DNA of 34,347 nucleotides from Lyngbya aestuarii BL J (GTDB taxonomy: Bacteria > Cyanobacteriota > Cyanobacteriia > Cyanobacteriales > Microcoleaceae). The notes beneath the pieces were generated by a model. The model had not been told where the DNA came from. It worked only from the letters and a program-made list of their open reading frames with translations, and made no database searches. The stretch lies in NCBI RefSeq assembly GCF_000478195.2, contig NZ_AUZM01000064.1:1-34347 (forward strand). The letters are read 5' to 3'. A program made the translations under genes and the position numbers. Shown here one piece after another: positions 24,474 through 34,135 of this stretch (position 1 is its first letter; every line of letters begins with the position of its first letter).

Positions 24474-26456
24474 GTGTATATGGTGTATGCAGAACATTTA
24501 TCTCAACCGTCTATTTTTGATTTAGCTCGCTCGGGTGATTTTCAAGCGATCAACTACCTGATCAACAGTTATCTCAGACCTCAAGGGATTTCTGCTCGGG
24601 TTGGTCGAGAACGACAAGGACGCTTGCAGGTCTTAATCGAGTTTCAAACTGAACCCGTCGCTGAACGTATTATTAAATTTATTTGTCATCTTCTCTGGAA
24701 GCTGAACTCTCCGACGGTCGAAGGTGTGCAAATTGTTGGCCGCTATACGGGAGATCCGGCTGTTTTATGGAAACAGTCAGTTCGGATTGTTACCCCCGCC
24801 AACCAGGTGCGGCGAAGCCCTCGCAGTCGAACGATTGAGTCCCTCAAATTCAGAACATTCCGTACTCTACTGATGATGGGTTCGGCTCTGAGTGCCTTTA
24901 TCTTGGGATGTTGGGTGAGCTATTATGAAGTATCGGCTCAACTTCCTCAAGCTCCTACACCAGCTCAAGAAAACGTCGTTTCCCCGACACTACCTCCGAA
25001 GCGTCCGGAGCAAGTTCAAGCGGCTTTGGAAGTTGTTCCAGTCGTTCAGCAGACCACGATTCAAAAACCCCATGACTCTACCGTAACTTTAATGTTTGGG
25101 GGAGATGTGACTCTTTCTGACCATTTTGAGACTGTTGTCGGTGATGATCATACTTGGGCCTTTGAAAAACTGGATGAATACCGTGAGGTCGATGTGGCTA
25201 TGGTGAATTTAGAAAATCCCTTAACCCGTTCAACGCTACGCCGTCCGAATAAGCAGTTTAATTTTAAAGCCGACCCAGAGGCGGTACAAGTGCTGACCAG
25301 TGGGGGAGTTGATCTTGTTAACCTGGCTAATAACCATGCGATGGATTATGAAGCCGAGGGATTGATTGAAACTCTAGAAACCTTAGAAAATTCTGGAATT
25401 CACGCGATTGGGGCGGGTCGGGATCTCACAGAAGCACGACGTCCGGAGATTCTTGAGGTTAAAGGTCAGCGCATTGCCTACTTTGGTTATTATGATGCTG
25501 ATTTTCATGCGGCGAGTGAAGACAGTCCTGGCACAAATCCTCGTTATGATGAACGAGTAGCGGCCGATATTCAAGCGGTTCGCGATCAGGTGGATTGGAT
25601 TATTGTGAATTATCATTGGGGAGTGGAATTGGCGAACTATCCCGGTGACTGGCAAATCGAACTGGCTCGATTTACGATTGACCAAGGAGCAGATTTGGTT
25701 GTCGGACATCATCCCCATGTGTTGCAGGGCGCGGAAATTTATCAAGGTCGGCCGATTGTTTATTCTTTGGGAAACTTTATTTTTGGGGGGAATAGTCGCA
25801 ACGATTATGATACGGCTGTACTGAAAGTTTCCTTGAAAGCTGATCAGAAGATGAAAGTTGAATTTCTACCGGTAGAAGTTCGGCAATATCAGGCGAAAAT
25901 TGTCAGAGGTAAAAAGGGAGATGAGATTTTACAAAACGTTGAGCGTCTATCTCGCATTTTTGACCAACCGATGAACTCTCCGATAGTATTGGATGCTCCT
26001 CGCTCGGGATTGCGTACAGTTAAGAGAGAACCTGTTACTCCGGTTGCACCTCAGCTTCCGAATTTGTCTGAGTCCACTGAACAATCAGTAACACCGGAAA
26101 CTTTAGAGGATACTGGAGATGATGTTGAGGTTCCATTGACTCCACCTGAAACGGTGAATTTACCGCCTCGGTTAGATGCAGCTTCTTCCAGCTCTGATTC
26201 TCTTAAACCCTATATTCACGATCCTTTTATCAAAGATCCGTTTATCTCGATTCCCCAAGAAACTCCCCAACCCACATCCACTTCTGACAGTTACAATGAT
26301 TCCATCGGTTCGATCTCGTTTGCTCTGTTCAAGTCAGAGATTGAGACTGATGACGGGCCTCCAGCACAAACTCAAGTCACGGTTGCCTCTGACAAGGGAA
26401 GGGTTGATTTACCTCCGATGGTTCGACGGGTTCAAAACTCGACGGTTTACGATTGA
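24474..26456 (+). CDS. CapA-like (PGA_cap) protein, membrane anchored
   Basis: The CapA/PgsA family belongs to the calcineurin-like metallophosphoesterase fold and is named for poly-gamma-glutamate capsule synthesis; its role in cyanobacteria is unclear. The 660-residue product has an N-terminal soluble region (1-115) that I recognise only as a cyanobacterial extension. One helix follows (about 130-151, TLLMMGSALSAFILGCWVSYY), then a Pro-rich linker and the CapA core. The core includes LMFGGDVTLSD (206-216), MVNLENPL (243-250), LVNLANNHAMDYE (281-293), then NYHWGVE, VVGHHPHVLQG and VYSLGNFIFGG, whose His/Asp/Asn residues fit metal sites. The long acidic and Ser/Pro tail (about 505-660) is probably disordered. 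The start is GTG 24474; ATG 24480 is equally possible. No capB/capC is nearby. Confidence 0.87.
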   Translation: MYMVYAEHLSQPSIFDLARSGDFQAINYLINSYLRPQGISARVGRERQGRLQVLIEFQTEPVAERIIKFICHLLWKLNSPTVEGVQIVGRYTGDPAVLWKQSVRIVTPANQVRRSPRSRTIESLKFRTFRTLLMMGSALSAFILGCWVSYYEVSAQLPQAPTPAQENVVSPTLPPKRPEQVQAALEVVPVVQQTTIQKPHDSTVTLMFGGDVTLSDHFETVVGDDHTWAFEKLDEYREVDVAMVNLENPLTRSTLRRPNKQFNFKADPEAVQVLTSGGVDLVNLANNHAMDYEAEGLIETLETLENSGIHAIGAGRDLTEARRPEILEVKGQRIAYFGYYDADFHAASEDSPGTNPRYDERVAADIQAVRDQVDWIIVNYHWGVELANYPGDWQIELARFTIDQGADLVVGHHPHVLQGAEIYQGRPIVYSLGNFIFGGNSRNDYDTAVLKVSLKADQKMKVEFLPVEVRQYQAKIVRGKKGDEILQNVERLSRIFDQPMNSPIVLDAPRSGLRTVKREPVTPVAPQLPNLSESTEQSVTPETLEDTGDDVEVPLTPPETVNLPPRLDAASSSSDSLKPYIHDPFIKDPFISIPQETPQPTSTSDSYNDSIGSISFALFKSEIETDDGPPAQTQVTVASDKGRVDLPPMVRRVQNSTVYD

Positions 26457-26628
26457 GGAGTAAATCGCCAAAGTTCTCTTTCTCCGATGATTCGAGAACT
26501 CAGCTCAGGTGAGAGTATAGGCCTAGAATGTTAAGGTTTACTCTCAACGGACTGGCTTTGTGCGACAATAGCTAGGCATTCTTCTGTTGAACAACTTTGG
26601 CTCAGTTTTATATTACTGACAAATCACT

Positions 26629-27519
26629 GTGTTTGCGATCGCTCTAGAACAAAAACAATACAAAACCTACTGCTTGTCTGATCACCACTATCAGTCTCGC
26701 TTAGAGGTAGTACCCGAACGAGGGGGAATGATTACGCGCTGGCAAGTCAAAGGTCAAGAATTACTCTACCTGGATACAGAACGATTTGCACATCCTAACT
26801 TGACTGTGCGGGGGGGAATTCCGATTTTGTTTCCGATTTGTGGGAACTTGCCGGAGGATACTTACCAATACAATGGTCAGCAGTACAAGCTCAAACAGCA
26901 TGGTTTTGCTCGTAATCTACCCTGGACGGTGACGAACCAAACGGCTACTGATTATGCTGCCATTACCCTGACTCTAACGAGTAATGGGGAAACTCGCTCT
27001 GTTTATCCGTTTGATTTTGAGTTGGAGTTTACCTACAAGTTGAAAGGGTCAGAGTTGATCATCTTTCAGCGCTTTACGAACCTCTCGGGTACGATGGAGG
27101 GTTTACCCGCACAAGTGATGCCGTTTTCAACTGGGTTGCATCCCTATTTTTCCGTTTCTGATAAAACTCAACTGCATTTTGAGATCCCGGCGATGCAATA
27201 TCGGGATCAGATTACTCAAGAACTCCATGATTTTACCGGTTGCTTTGACCCGAAAATTGATGAAATTGATGGAATTTTTGGGCCTTTGACTGGATTGGCA
27301 GCAATTGCAACGGATTCGAGTCGTAAGTTGCGAATTGCCTTGGGTTATAATTTTGCCTACTCGAATTTGGTGTTTTGGACGGTTAAGGGCAAAAACTACT
27401 ATTGTCTTGAACCCTGGACGGCTCCCCGAAATGCCATGAATACGGGCAAGTTACTGACTTATCTCCAGCCCGGAGCCAGTTATGAGACGCTAGTTCACCT
27501 AAATGCCACATTTTTTTGA
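26629..27519 (+). CDS. Aldose 1-epimerase-like protein (galactose mutarotase fold)
   Basis: The family interconverts alpha and beta anomers of aldoses or acts on sugar phosphates; the fold is a beta-sandwich in the cytosol. The 296-residue product contains RGGIPILFPICGNLP (61-75), KQHGFARNLPW with the conserved H91, PFSTGLHPYFSV with a second catalytic-type His, and CLEPWTAPRNAMNTG with the conserved Glu. This arrangement resembles the LacX/YeaD-type branch rather than classical GalM. The exact sugar is unknown. The start is GTG 26629, overlapping a HIP1 octamer. It is monocistronic, with tRNA-Lys about 65 bases downstream. Confidence 0.85.
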   Translation: MFAIALEQKQYKTYCLSDHHYQSRLEVVPERGGMITRWQVKGQELLYLDTERFAHPNLTVRGGIPILFPICGNLPEDTYQYNGQQYKLKQHGFARNLPWTVTNQTATDYAAITLTLTSNGETRSVYPFDFELEFTYKLKGSELIIFQRFTNLSGTMEGLPAQVMPFSTGLHPYFSVSDKTQLHFEIPAMQYRDQITQELHDFTGCFDPKIDEIDGIFGPLTGLAAIATDSSRKLRIALGYNFAYSNLVFWTVKGKNYYCLEPWTAPRNAMNTGKLLTYLQPGASYETLVHLNATFF

Positions 27520-27547
27520 AAATCTCTTTTCATTTCACAAAACGTTG

Positions 27548-27556
27548 TGTTATAAT
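27548..27556 (+). promoter_or_regulatory. Extended -10 promoter of tRNA-Lys
   Basis: TGTTATAAT is a perfect extended -10 (TGnTATAAT), ending 29 bases before the mature tRNA 5' end. Any -35 box is weak (TTTCAT at 27528-27533, 17-base spacer), as expected when the extended -10 dominates. Confidence 0.7.
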
Positions 27557-27585
27557 GGTAAAGGATTGACTGAAAGTTAATTAAC

Positions 27586-27657
27586 GGGTCGCTAGCTCAG
27601 CGGTAGAGCACTCGGCTTTTAACCGATTGGTCCTGGGTTCAAATCCCAGGCGACCCA
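27586..27657 (+). tRNA. tRNA-Lys (TTT anticodon)
   Basis: A 72-base cloverleaf. The acceptor stem GGGTCGC pairs with GCGACCC and the discriminator is A. The D-arm contains AGCTCAGCGGTAGAGC. The anticodon loop CTTTTAA gives TTT. The T-arm is CTGGG-TTCAAAT-CCCAG. No CCA is encoded. Confidence 0.97.
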
Positions 27658-29210
<1,553 letters not shown>

Positions 29211-29251
29211 TCAGAAACGGATAAGTGAATTCCGTGTTTCTTATAGAGTAG

Positions 29252-29330
29252 GTTGGGTTGAACATGGTGAAACCCAACTTTTTCAATTAAGAGAAAAGAA
29301 TTGGGTAGAGGCGTTGCATGAAGCGTCTCT
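29252..29330. repeat. Two dispersed cyanobacterial inverted repeats
   Basis: GTTGGGTT (29252-29259) with AACCCAAC (29271-29278) is the common GTAGGTTGGGTT intergenic repeat of filamentous cyanobacteria. AGAGGCG (29307-29313) with CGTCTCT (29324-29330) belongs to the same repeat family as 20480-20503. Both lie between sqdB and the accessory gene at 29434, marking a recombination-prone boundary. Confidence 0.7.
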
Positions 29331-29433
29331 CCTAAGACAAAGTGAGGGAAAATTTACAGATTATGATTGTCCATATTAGCTGTTGCTATTACGGATGAAA
29401 ATCAATCCTTATTAAAAGGCTTAAAGTGTAAAA

Positions 29434-30986
29434 ATGAATGTCTATCAACAATCCTTTAAATTGATCTTAGCGGGAAATATAAATGTATCTGCAATGATAA
29501 ATGCTATTATTAGAGCTACCCTTCAAGCTCGAAGTGATACACAAAATAGTGATTTAACTTTTCGCCAGATACACATTTTTCATACAGAACAATCTTTGCA
29601 AGCTTTAACAGCTTCAACATCTTGGCAAACAGCTTTGAAGCAATATAAGATTTCTTCAACCAGTTTAGTACATCATATAGCAAAACTAGAGGATTCTAAT
29701 GCTGATAGATTTAGAGATCTTGTAGAACAGTTAAGAACGATTGTTAACCCCCTTGAAAACGCACAGAATTATATTGATTTAACAAACGGTATTTCAGCTC
29801 TCAAATCTATCCTTGCTGTTTTTGCTTATGTACTTGATATAGAAAATATTTATTCACTAGAAATAGAGTTTTCTAATGATCCAGCTACAAGAAAAAAGCA
29901 AGCCAATCTTTTTTATCATGACCTTGAATCAGAGGGCGTAAATATAGAATATCGGAAGTTTCCACAAATACGAGAGTTTGATACTTTTGGCAAACTTAAT
30001 TACACAGAAGTTTTACGACATCGTTCAATTATTGATGAACTTGTAGGGAGTTTAACACGTTTGCTGCCTTCTAGACTTGATATTGAGCATTTGCGAGAAT
30101 CATTGTTGTCTGGGGTGCATTCTCGTTTGCTTGGTGAAGTTACTGAAGAATCATACAGTTACCGTCATTCCATTTTTGCCTCCTCTGCTGGCATTGAGGA
30201 AGTTGCAAATATCATTCTTACTATTGTTAAAAATGCTGACTTAGAAAATAAAACACTTGGTAAAAAGTTAGATGAAGTTAGAGATTTTTTTGCCCAAAAT
30301 CCCAAATACTTTGTTAATACAGAAATGCTAGGGCATCTCACTCAGCTAATTAAGTCAATACGCAATGACATTGCCCATCCTTCTAGTACAAATGGATATT
30401 CCAAAGAAATAACAGCTATTCAATCCCGTTTATCTTCTCAATTGGCATTTGCATTTCTCCAATATACGACTAAGACATTAAGTGCCTTCCTTGATCAAAA
30501 TGGTCAATTTGTAAATATTCAAATTATTGAAACTCCTATTGAAGAAGATGAAACTGTCTTTTACTTTGGGTTTGATGGTGATTCTACTGGTGACTATTTA
30601 GATAGAGCTTTTGGAGAATCAAGCGAAGAAGAAGTTAAGAAACGAAGTAAAATAGTCAATGAAGCGATTAAGACATTGAAGAAGCTGATCTGCAAAGACA
30701 CAAAGGATCATGAAAGTGTAATTTTTGCGGAAGGTGACAATATACTCTTCAAATCTCGCTATAAAATACGCTTCATCTTAATGATTTGCAAATAATTTAT
30801 AAAGAGAAAACTGGATTGACTGGCAGCATAGGATACGGTAAAACTTTACCAGAGGTTGCATTAGCAATGCGTTTATCAAAAGCCCAAGGTGGAAACAGTA
30901 TTATGGGTATAGGTTTGCGAGATTCTGGAAAAATAAACGAGACAACAGAGTTGACTTATGGAAGTTGCCCTCAGGAAACGGATTGA
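29434..30986 (+). CDS. Predicted CARF-like/HEPN/mCpol-like defence protein, frameshifted
   Basis: The first frame encodes 453 residues (29434-30795). Residues 1-190 look like a Rossmann-type nucleotide sensor; YIDLTNGISALKSILAV (113-129) resembles the Asp/Gly motif of CARF domains. Residues 200-355 are helical, and RNDIAH (310-315) fits the HEPN ribonuclease motif RX4-6H. Residues 374-453 start a palm domain: FYFGFDGDSTGDYLDRAF with D381 and D383 as metal ligands, and FAEGDNILF (431-439) at the GGDD position, as in minimal CRISPR polymerases (mCpol). The frame then ends, but the -1 frame continues with LTGSIGYGKTLPEVALAMRL and SKAQGGN, the expected palm C-terminus, to TGA 30986. A one-base loss between 30765 and 30792 explains both. 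The AT-rich composition and frequent AGA codons suggest transfer. The domain calls are my reading; HEPN and palm are firmer than CARF. Confidence 0.65.
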
Positions 30987-31155
30987 GAGCAAGAAATTGA
31001 TTAATTTACTCATTGCTAAAAACCCCACACTCTGATTAACTGACGAACAATCCCGACCGCCCAGAGTTAGCAAAAACCCCCGAAAAGATCCGGTCATCGT
31101 GAACAATATTCGGTAAAATTGAAACAGTAATCTGCTTGCAGTCTGGAGTTTCCTC

Positions 31156-31686
31156 ATGCGACCGCTCAACTTTGTGTTAATTTTTATCGTTTGTATCGGC
31201 CTAGTTTTATTTAGTCTACAGAATACAGAACTCGCTACAATTCAAGTGATCGAAGGGGTTGAATTTGAAGCACCCCTAGCGATTGAATTGATTGCAGCAA
31301 CCGGAATTGGGGCTTTACTAGCTTGGCTGTTTAGTTTACTCTCTCAACTGCAACGAATGCTAACCGCCCGTCAAAATATCCGTCAACTTCGTCAACAAGA
31401 ACAACGAATTCAGGAGTTAGAGAAAGATCTTAAACAGATTCATCAACAAGGACAGCGAATTCAAGACTTAGAGGGAGATGTCGAAAAAATTCATACTGAA
31501 GAAAACACCAACAATTCTAAAACAGTTGTTTCAACAGTAGATTCTCCCAAAACAGAAGATCAACCTGTCGTCGAGTCTGAAACTGTCCCCAAAAACCTAG
31601 CAGAAACCTCACAAACAGAGACTATTTCTGAAGATACAAAAGAAGTAAACACAGAAGCAGAAACCGTTAATACTGAAGCGAAATAG
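31156..31686 (+). CDS. LapA-domain (DUF1049) membrane protein with coiled coil
   Basis: LapA/DUF1049 proteins have two membrane helices and a short cytosolic tail; E. coli LapA works near lipopolysaccharide assembly control, but the cyanobacterial role is unknown. This 176-residue product has helices at about 5-22 (NFVLIFIVCIGLVLFSLQNT follows the RPL start) and 45-66 (IELIAATGIGALLAWLFSLL). A Gln/Arg-rich coiled coil follows (about 70-115, RQNIRQLRQQEQRIQELEKD), then an acidic Thr/Glu repeat tail (ETVPKNLAETSQTETISEDT). It lies about 170 bases after the accessory gene on the same strand, and the intervening 30987-31155 contains nothing recognised. Confidence 0.84.
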   Translation: MRPLNFVLIFIVCIGLVLFSLQNTELATIQVIEGVEFEAPLAIELIAATGIGALLAWLFSLLSQLQRMLTARQNIRQLRQQEQRIQELEKDLKQIHQQGQRIQDLEGDVEKIHTEENTNNSKTVVSTVDSPKTEDQPVVESETVPKNLAETSQTETISEDTKEVNTEAETVNTEAK

Positions 31687-31692
31687 AGGTTC

Positions 31693-31757
31693 AGAGACCG
31701 GGTTTCTTGGGAATGTTAGGGACAAAAATTAAAAGTTCCGTTCAGAACCCGGTTTCT
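31693..31757. repeat. AGAAACCCGGTTTCT dispersed repeat, two copies
   Basis: AGAGACCGGGTTTCT (31693-31707) and AGAACCCGGTTTCT (31744-31757) are palindromic copies of one short repeat; a third degenerate copy (AGAAACCCGGTTTTT) is at 34056-34070. Such copies are common between genes in Oscillatoriales. The pair may act as a hairpin after the LapA-domain gene. Confidence 0.65.
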
Positions 31758-31827
31758 CTCGTCAATCCTCCTAAAATAGATATTGAACTTCAAAGTTACT
31801 CGGTATTTTAACAAGAGTTTGGACGAT

Positions 31828-32304
31828 TTATTTGTTCTCACATTCTCTTTTGGTGACTTCGTGGCGATAGCGAAACATATCTTCTAAACGGCTATTGACC
31901 CACCAAGCCAACAAATTCTCCGCTAACCATCCCCCAGGGAGAGAATAGGAAATCGCATCCGTTAAGCGAGTTTGACCTTGTTCTGCGGAAAACTGATGTC
32001 GGTGTACCCAACTTTCCATCGGTCCTTGTTTTTGTTCATCAGTAAATAGTCGATAGCGATTGGCTCCGCCACTGCGCTCCGCGCAATCGCATTCAGTATG
32101 CACCGCTAGCCATTGTACTGGAATCGGCCCTAACCAGAGGCGAAATTCTGTAATCGCCCCCACATCTAACCCTCCCTCACGCCGGATAATCTCTACAGGC
32201 TGCCAAGGGGGGGTTAATAGTTGTAAGATATCTGATCGTTCGTGGAAGTTCCAAACGTCCTCAACAGGCGCATTAATTAAAGAAGAATATCGAAAATGGA
32301 GCAT
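31828..32304 (-). CDS. SRPBCC (START-like) family protein with repeat-derived insertion
   Basis: SRPBCC proteins form a helix-grip fold with a deep hydrophobic ligand pocket; the ligand is unknown here. The 158-residue product starts MLHFRYSSLINAPVEDVWNF and has the family's N-terminal strand and helix. EFRLWLGPIPVQWLAVHTEC, then FTDEQKQGPMESWVHRHQF and the C-terminal SLPGGWLAENLLAWWVNSRL follow. Residues DCAERSGGANR (about 73-83) interrupt the conserved HTEC...YRLF join and are encoded by the palindromic repeat at 32056-32090, inserted without breaking the frame. The gene converges with the LapA-domain gene and diverges from the HEAT gene. Confidence 0.8.
   Translation of the reverse strand: MLHFRYSSLINAPVEDVWNFHERSDILQLLTPPWQPVEIIRREGGLDVGAITEFRLWLGPIPVQWLAVHTECDCAERSGGANRYRLFTDEQKQGPMESWVHRHQFSAEQGQTRLTDAISYSLPGGWLAENLLAWWVNSRLEDMFRYRHEVTKRECENK
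32056..32090. repeat. 35-base palindrome-ended repeat inside the SRPBCC gene
   Basis: The element starts GCGATTG and ends CAATCGC (7-base terminal inverted repeats). The GC-rich core holds a GCGCTCCGC string and its near-complement GGCTCCGCC, similar to short interspersed repeats known in Nostoc and relatives. It adds 33 bases, 11 codons, to the reading frame. Confidence 0.65.
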
Positions 32305-32441
32305 TGGTATTTTTGAACTATTCTAGATCTAGGATTGCATGAGAATCAACCGATTGCTAGACTAAAATCCAATTATTGTTTTCAACCATTTTGGGTGTAA
32401 GTGGGCGTAAGCTTTACACTCCTACGAGATCAAATTATGCT

Positions 32442-33701
32442 ATGGGTGATCAGTTTTCCAACTTATCCGATGATAATCAATCTCCAGCCTTACTCTCCCA
32501 AGCGATCGCGCAGTTAGAAAGTGGAGACTTTCAACACCGTTGGGATGCAGCCAAACAGTTAGCTAAAATGGGAACCATCGCGATTAACCCATTGATTGCT
32601 ATTCTCGAAGATGAAGAAGCCGATCCCGAAGTGCGTTGGTTTGTTGCCCGAACTTTAGGACAGTTTAACAGCGATGCAGTTGTACCTGCTTTAGTCAATC
32701 TTCTACAAACGGCAAAAATAACAGATGACGCCTCAGAAACCTCATTACTCGAAATGGCAGCAACTGCTTTAGCCAATTTAGGAACTTCAGCAGTTGAACC
32801 TCTGGGCGCGTTACTTGAAAATGAACAGTTAAAACCGTTTGCAACAGCAGCCCTGGCTCAAATTCGACACTCAGAAACGATTACCCCTCTATTGAGTGTC
32901 GTAAATGATTCTAACCCCAAAATTCGCGCCTGCGCGATTGAAGCTTTAGGGAGTTTTCATGATTGGCGTATTCCGCCTGTATTAGTTAAGGCTTTAAATG
33001 ATCCTTCCGCCTCGGTTAGAAAAGAAGCGATAATCGGTTTAAGTCGGCGGGGAGATTTAGTGGCAGAATTGAACTTAGTAGAGCAACTGCAACCTCTATT
33101 ATGGGATATTCGCCCCCAAGTCTCTCAACAGGCGCAAATAGCCCTTTCTCGTCTCGGTACGGATCAAGCAGTGGTTGCTTTAGTTGAGCAAATTCTCTCA
33201 ACAACAACTCCTTTAACGGTTAAACTCAACGGCGTGCGATCGCTTTGTTGGATAGAAACTCTGAGTGCTATTGATCAACTTCAACATATTTTATTCACGA
33301 GTTTAGATCAGCCAACTTCTAACCCCTCATCCTTCTCAATTCATCAAGAAATCATTCAAGGATTGGGACGAATGAGCAAACCTGAAGCGAAAATTCTAGC
33401 CAGTCAAATTTTAGTTGAATTTCTCCAAAGTCAACATCCCTCTCTGCAAATTCCGACGATTAAACAACTGGTTGCTTTAAGCTTAGGACAGTTAGGAAAT
33501 ATCACTGCTTTTGATCCTTTGGTACAACTGTTAGCAGATTCGGAAACCACTGTTCAATTTCATTGTATCGCCGCCTTAAAACAGTTAGATTCTCCCTTAA
33601 ATTCTCCCTCAGTCTATGAACGACTTCAACAACTTGCCCAACATCCTAATCTTGATCCCTGTTTAAAACAGGGAATTGCGATCGCATTAACAGAATGGTA
33701 G
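32442..33701 (+). CDS. HEAT-repeat (PBS-lyase-like) protein
   Basis: HEAT-like repeats of the PBS-lyase class build alpha-solenoids. Some (CpcE/CpcF) attach bilins to phycobiliproteins, but many cyanobacterial copies have unknown partners. The 419-residue product is almost entirely repeats: RWDAAKQLAKMGTIAINPLI, EVRWFVARTLGQFNSDAVVP, KIRACAIEALGSFHDWRIPP, SVRKEAIIGLSRRGD and a later QIPTIKQLVALSLGQLGNIT, each with the WxxxxLxx/AxxALG pattern. ATG 32442 is preferred to an upstream TTG at 32376, whose 22 residues are not repeat-like. No phycobilisome gene is adjacent, so a bilin-lyase role is not supported by context. Confidence 0.85.
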   Translation: MGDQFSNLSDDNQSPALLSQAIAQLESGDFQHRWDAAKQLAKMGTIAINPLIAILEDEEADPEVRWFVARTLGQFNSDAVVPALVNLLQTAKITDDASETSLLEMAATALANLGTSAVEPLGALLENEQLKPFATAALAQIRHSETITPLLSVVNDSNPKIRACAIEALGSFHDWRIPPVLVKALNDPSASVRKEAIIGLSRRGDLVAELNLVEQLQPLLWDIRPQVSQQAQIALSRLGTDQAVVALVEQILSTTTPLTVKLNGVRSLCWIETLSAIDQLQHILFTSLDQPTSNPSSFSIHQEIIQGLGRMSKPEAKILASQILVEFLQSQHPSLQIPTIKQLVALSLGQLGNITAFDPLVQLLADSETTVQFHCIAALKQLDSPLNSPSVYERLQQLAQHPNLDPCLKQGIAIALTEW

Positions 33702-33873
33702 CTTTCATAAATTGATTAAATGCAGAAACTCTAAAACCGAAGATTGAGAGCGTTTTTCAACTTCCTATTGCCTGGGCGAAGTGCTATAACTTTAGAAAAA
33801 AAGCCAATTAGGAATTAATTAAAATTTTACTAATTTGTTTGAGTGCGGCTAAAACTTGTTCAATTTAGTTGTA
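33702..33873. other. Intergenic stretch after the HEAT gene
   Basis: AT-rich, with no gene, tRNA or clear terminator recognised. It separates the HEAT gene from the leftward HsdR-like remnant. Confidence 0.4.
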
Positions 33874-34068
33874 TCATTCGATAGATAACGCATAAGAACA
33901 ACCAGATTTAGGCGGTTCAGTTTTAACCCATTTCACAAATACAAACTCTCGACCATTCACTAAAAAACCAAAGGTTGGTTTATCCCTATTCGGACTATTC
34001 GACAGATAAACGAACGCTTGTGGTAAGGCTTCCATCACATCAAATTTAGCGCTATAGAAACCCGGTTT
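33874..34068 (-). pseudogene. Remnant of an HsdR_N/type I restriction-like protein
   Basis: Read leftward, the frame between a TAA (34069-34071) and TGA (33874-33876) encodes about 64 residues. They include VMEALPQAFVYLSNSPNRDK, PTFGFLVNGREFVFVKWVKT and PPKSGCSYALSIE. The PQA..YL...P...KPTFGFLVNG.EF.FVK pattern matches the middle of HsdR_N-like nuclease domains common in cyanobacteria; the N-terminal catalytic part and the rest are absent. The upstream end coincides with an AGAAACCCGGTTTTT repeat (34056-34070), so repeat-mediated loss is plausible. Too short to be functional. Confidence 0.55.
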
Positions 34069-34135
34069 TTATAACTCATAAAACAACAAGAGGCGCAAAC
34101 CTTGCGCCCCAAAAGATTGAATTACAATTCTAAAA

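Noticed and set aside
30765-30795. Programmed -1 ribosomal frameshifting as the explanation of the split palm domain
   Set aside because: No slippery heptamer of the X-XXY-YYZ form and no obvious downstream pseudoknot; simple mutation or sequence error is more economical.
32413-32441. A TTTACA-17-TATGCT promoter-like pair directly before the HEAT-repeat gene
   Set aside because: The -10 box abuts the chosen ATG at 32442, so transcription would start inside the gene; no later start fits the repeat architecture. Probably coincidence.
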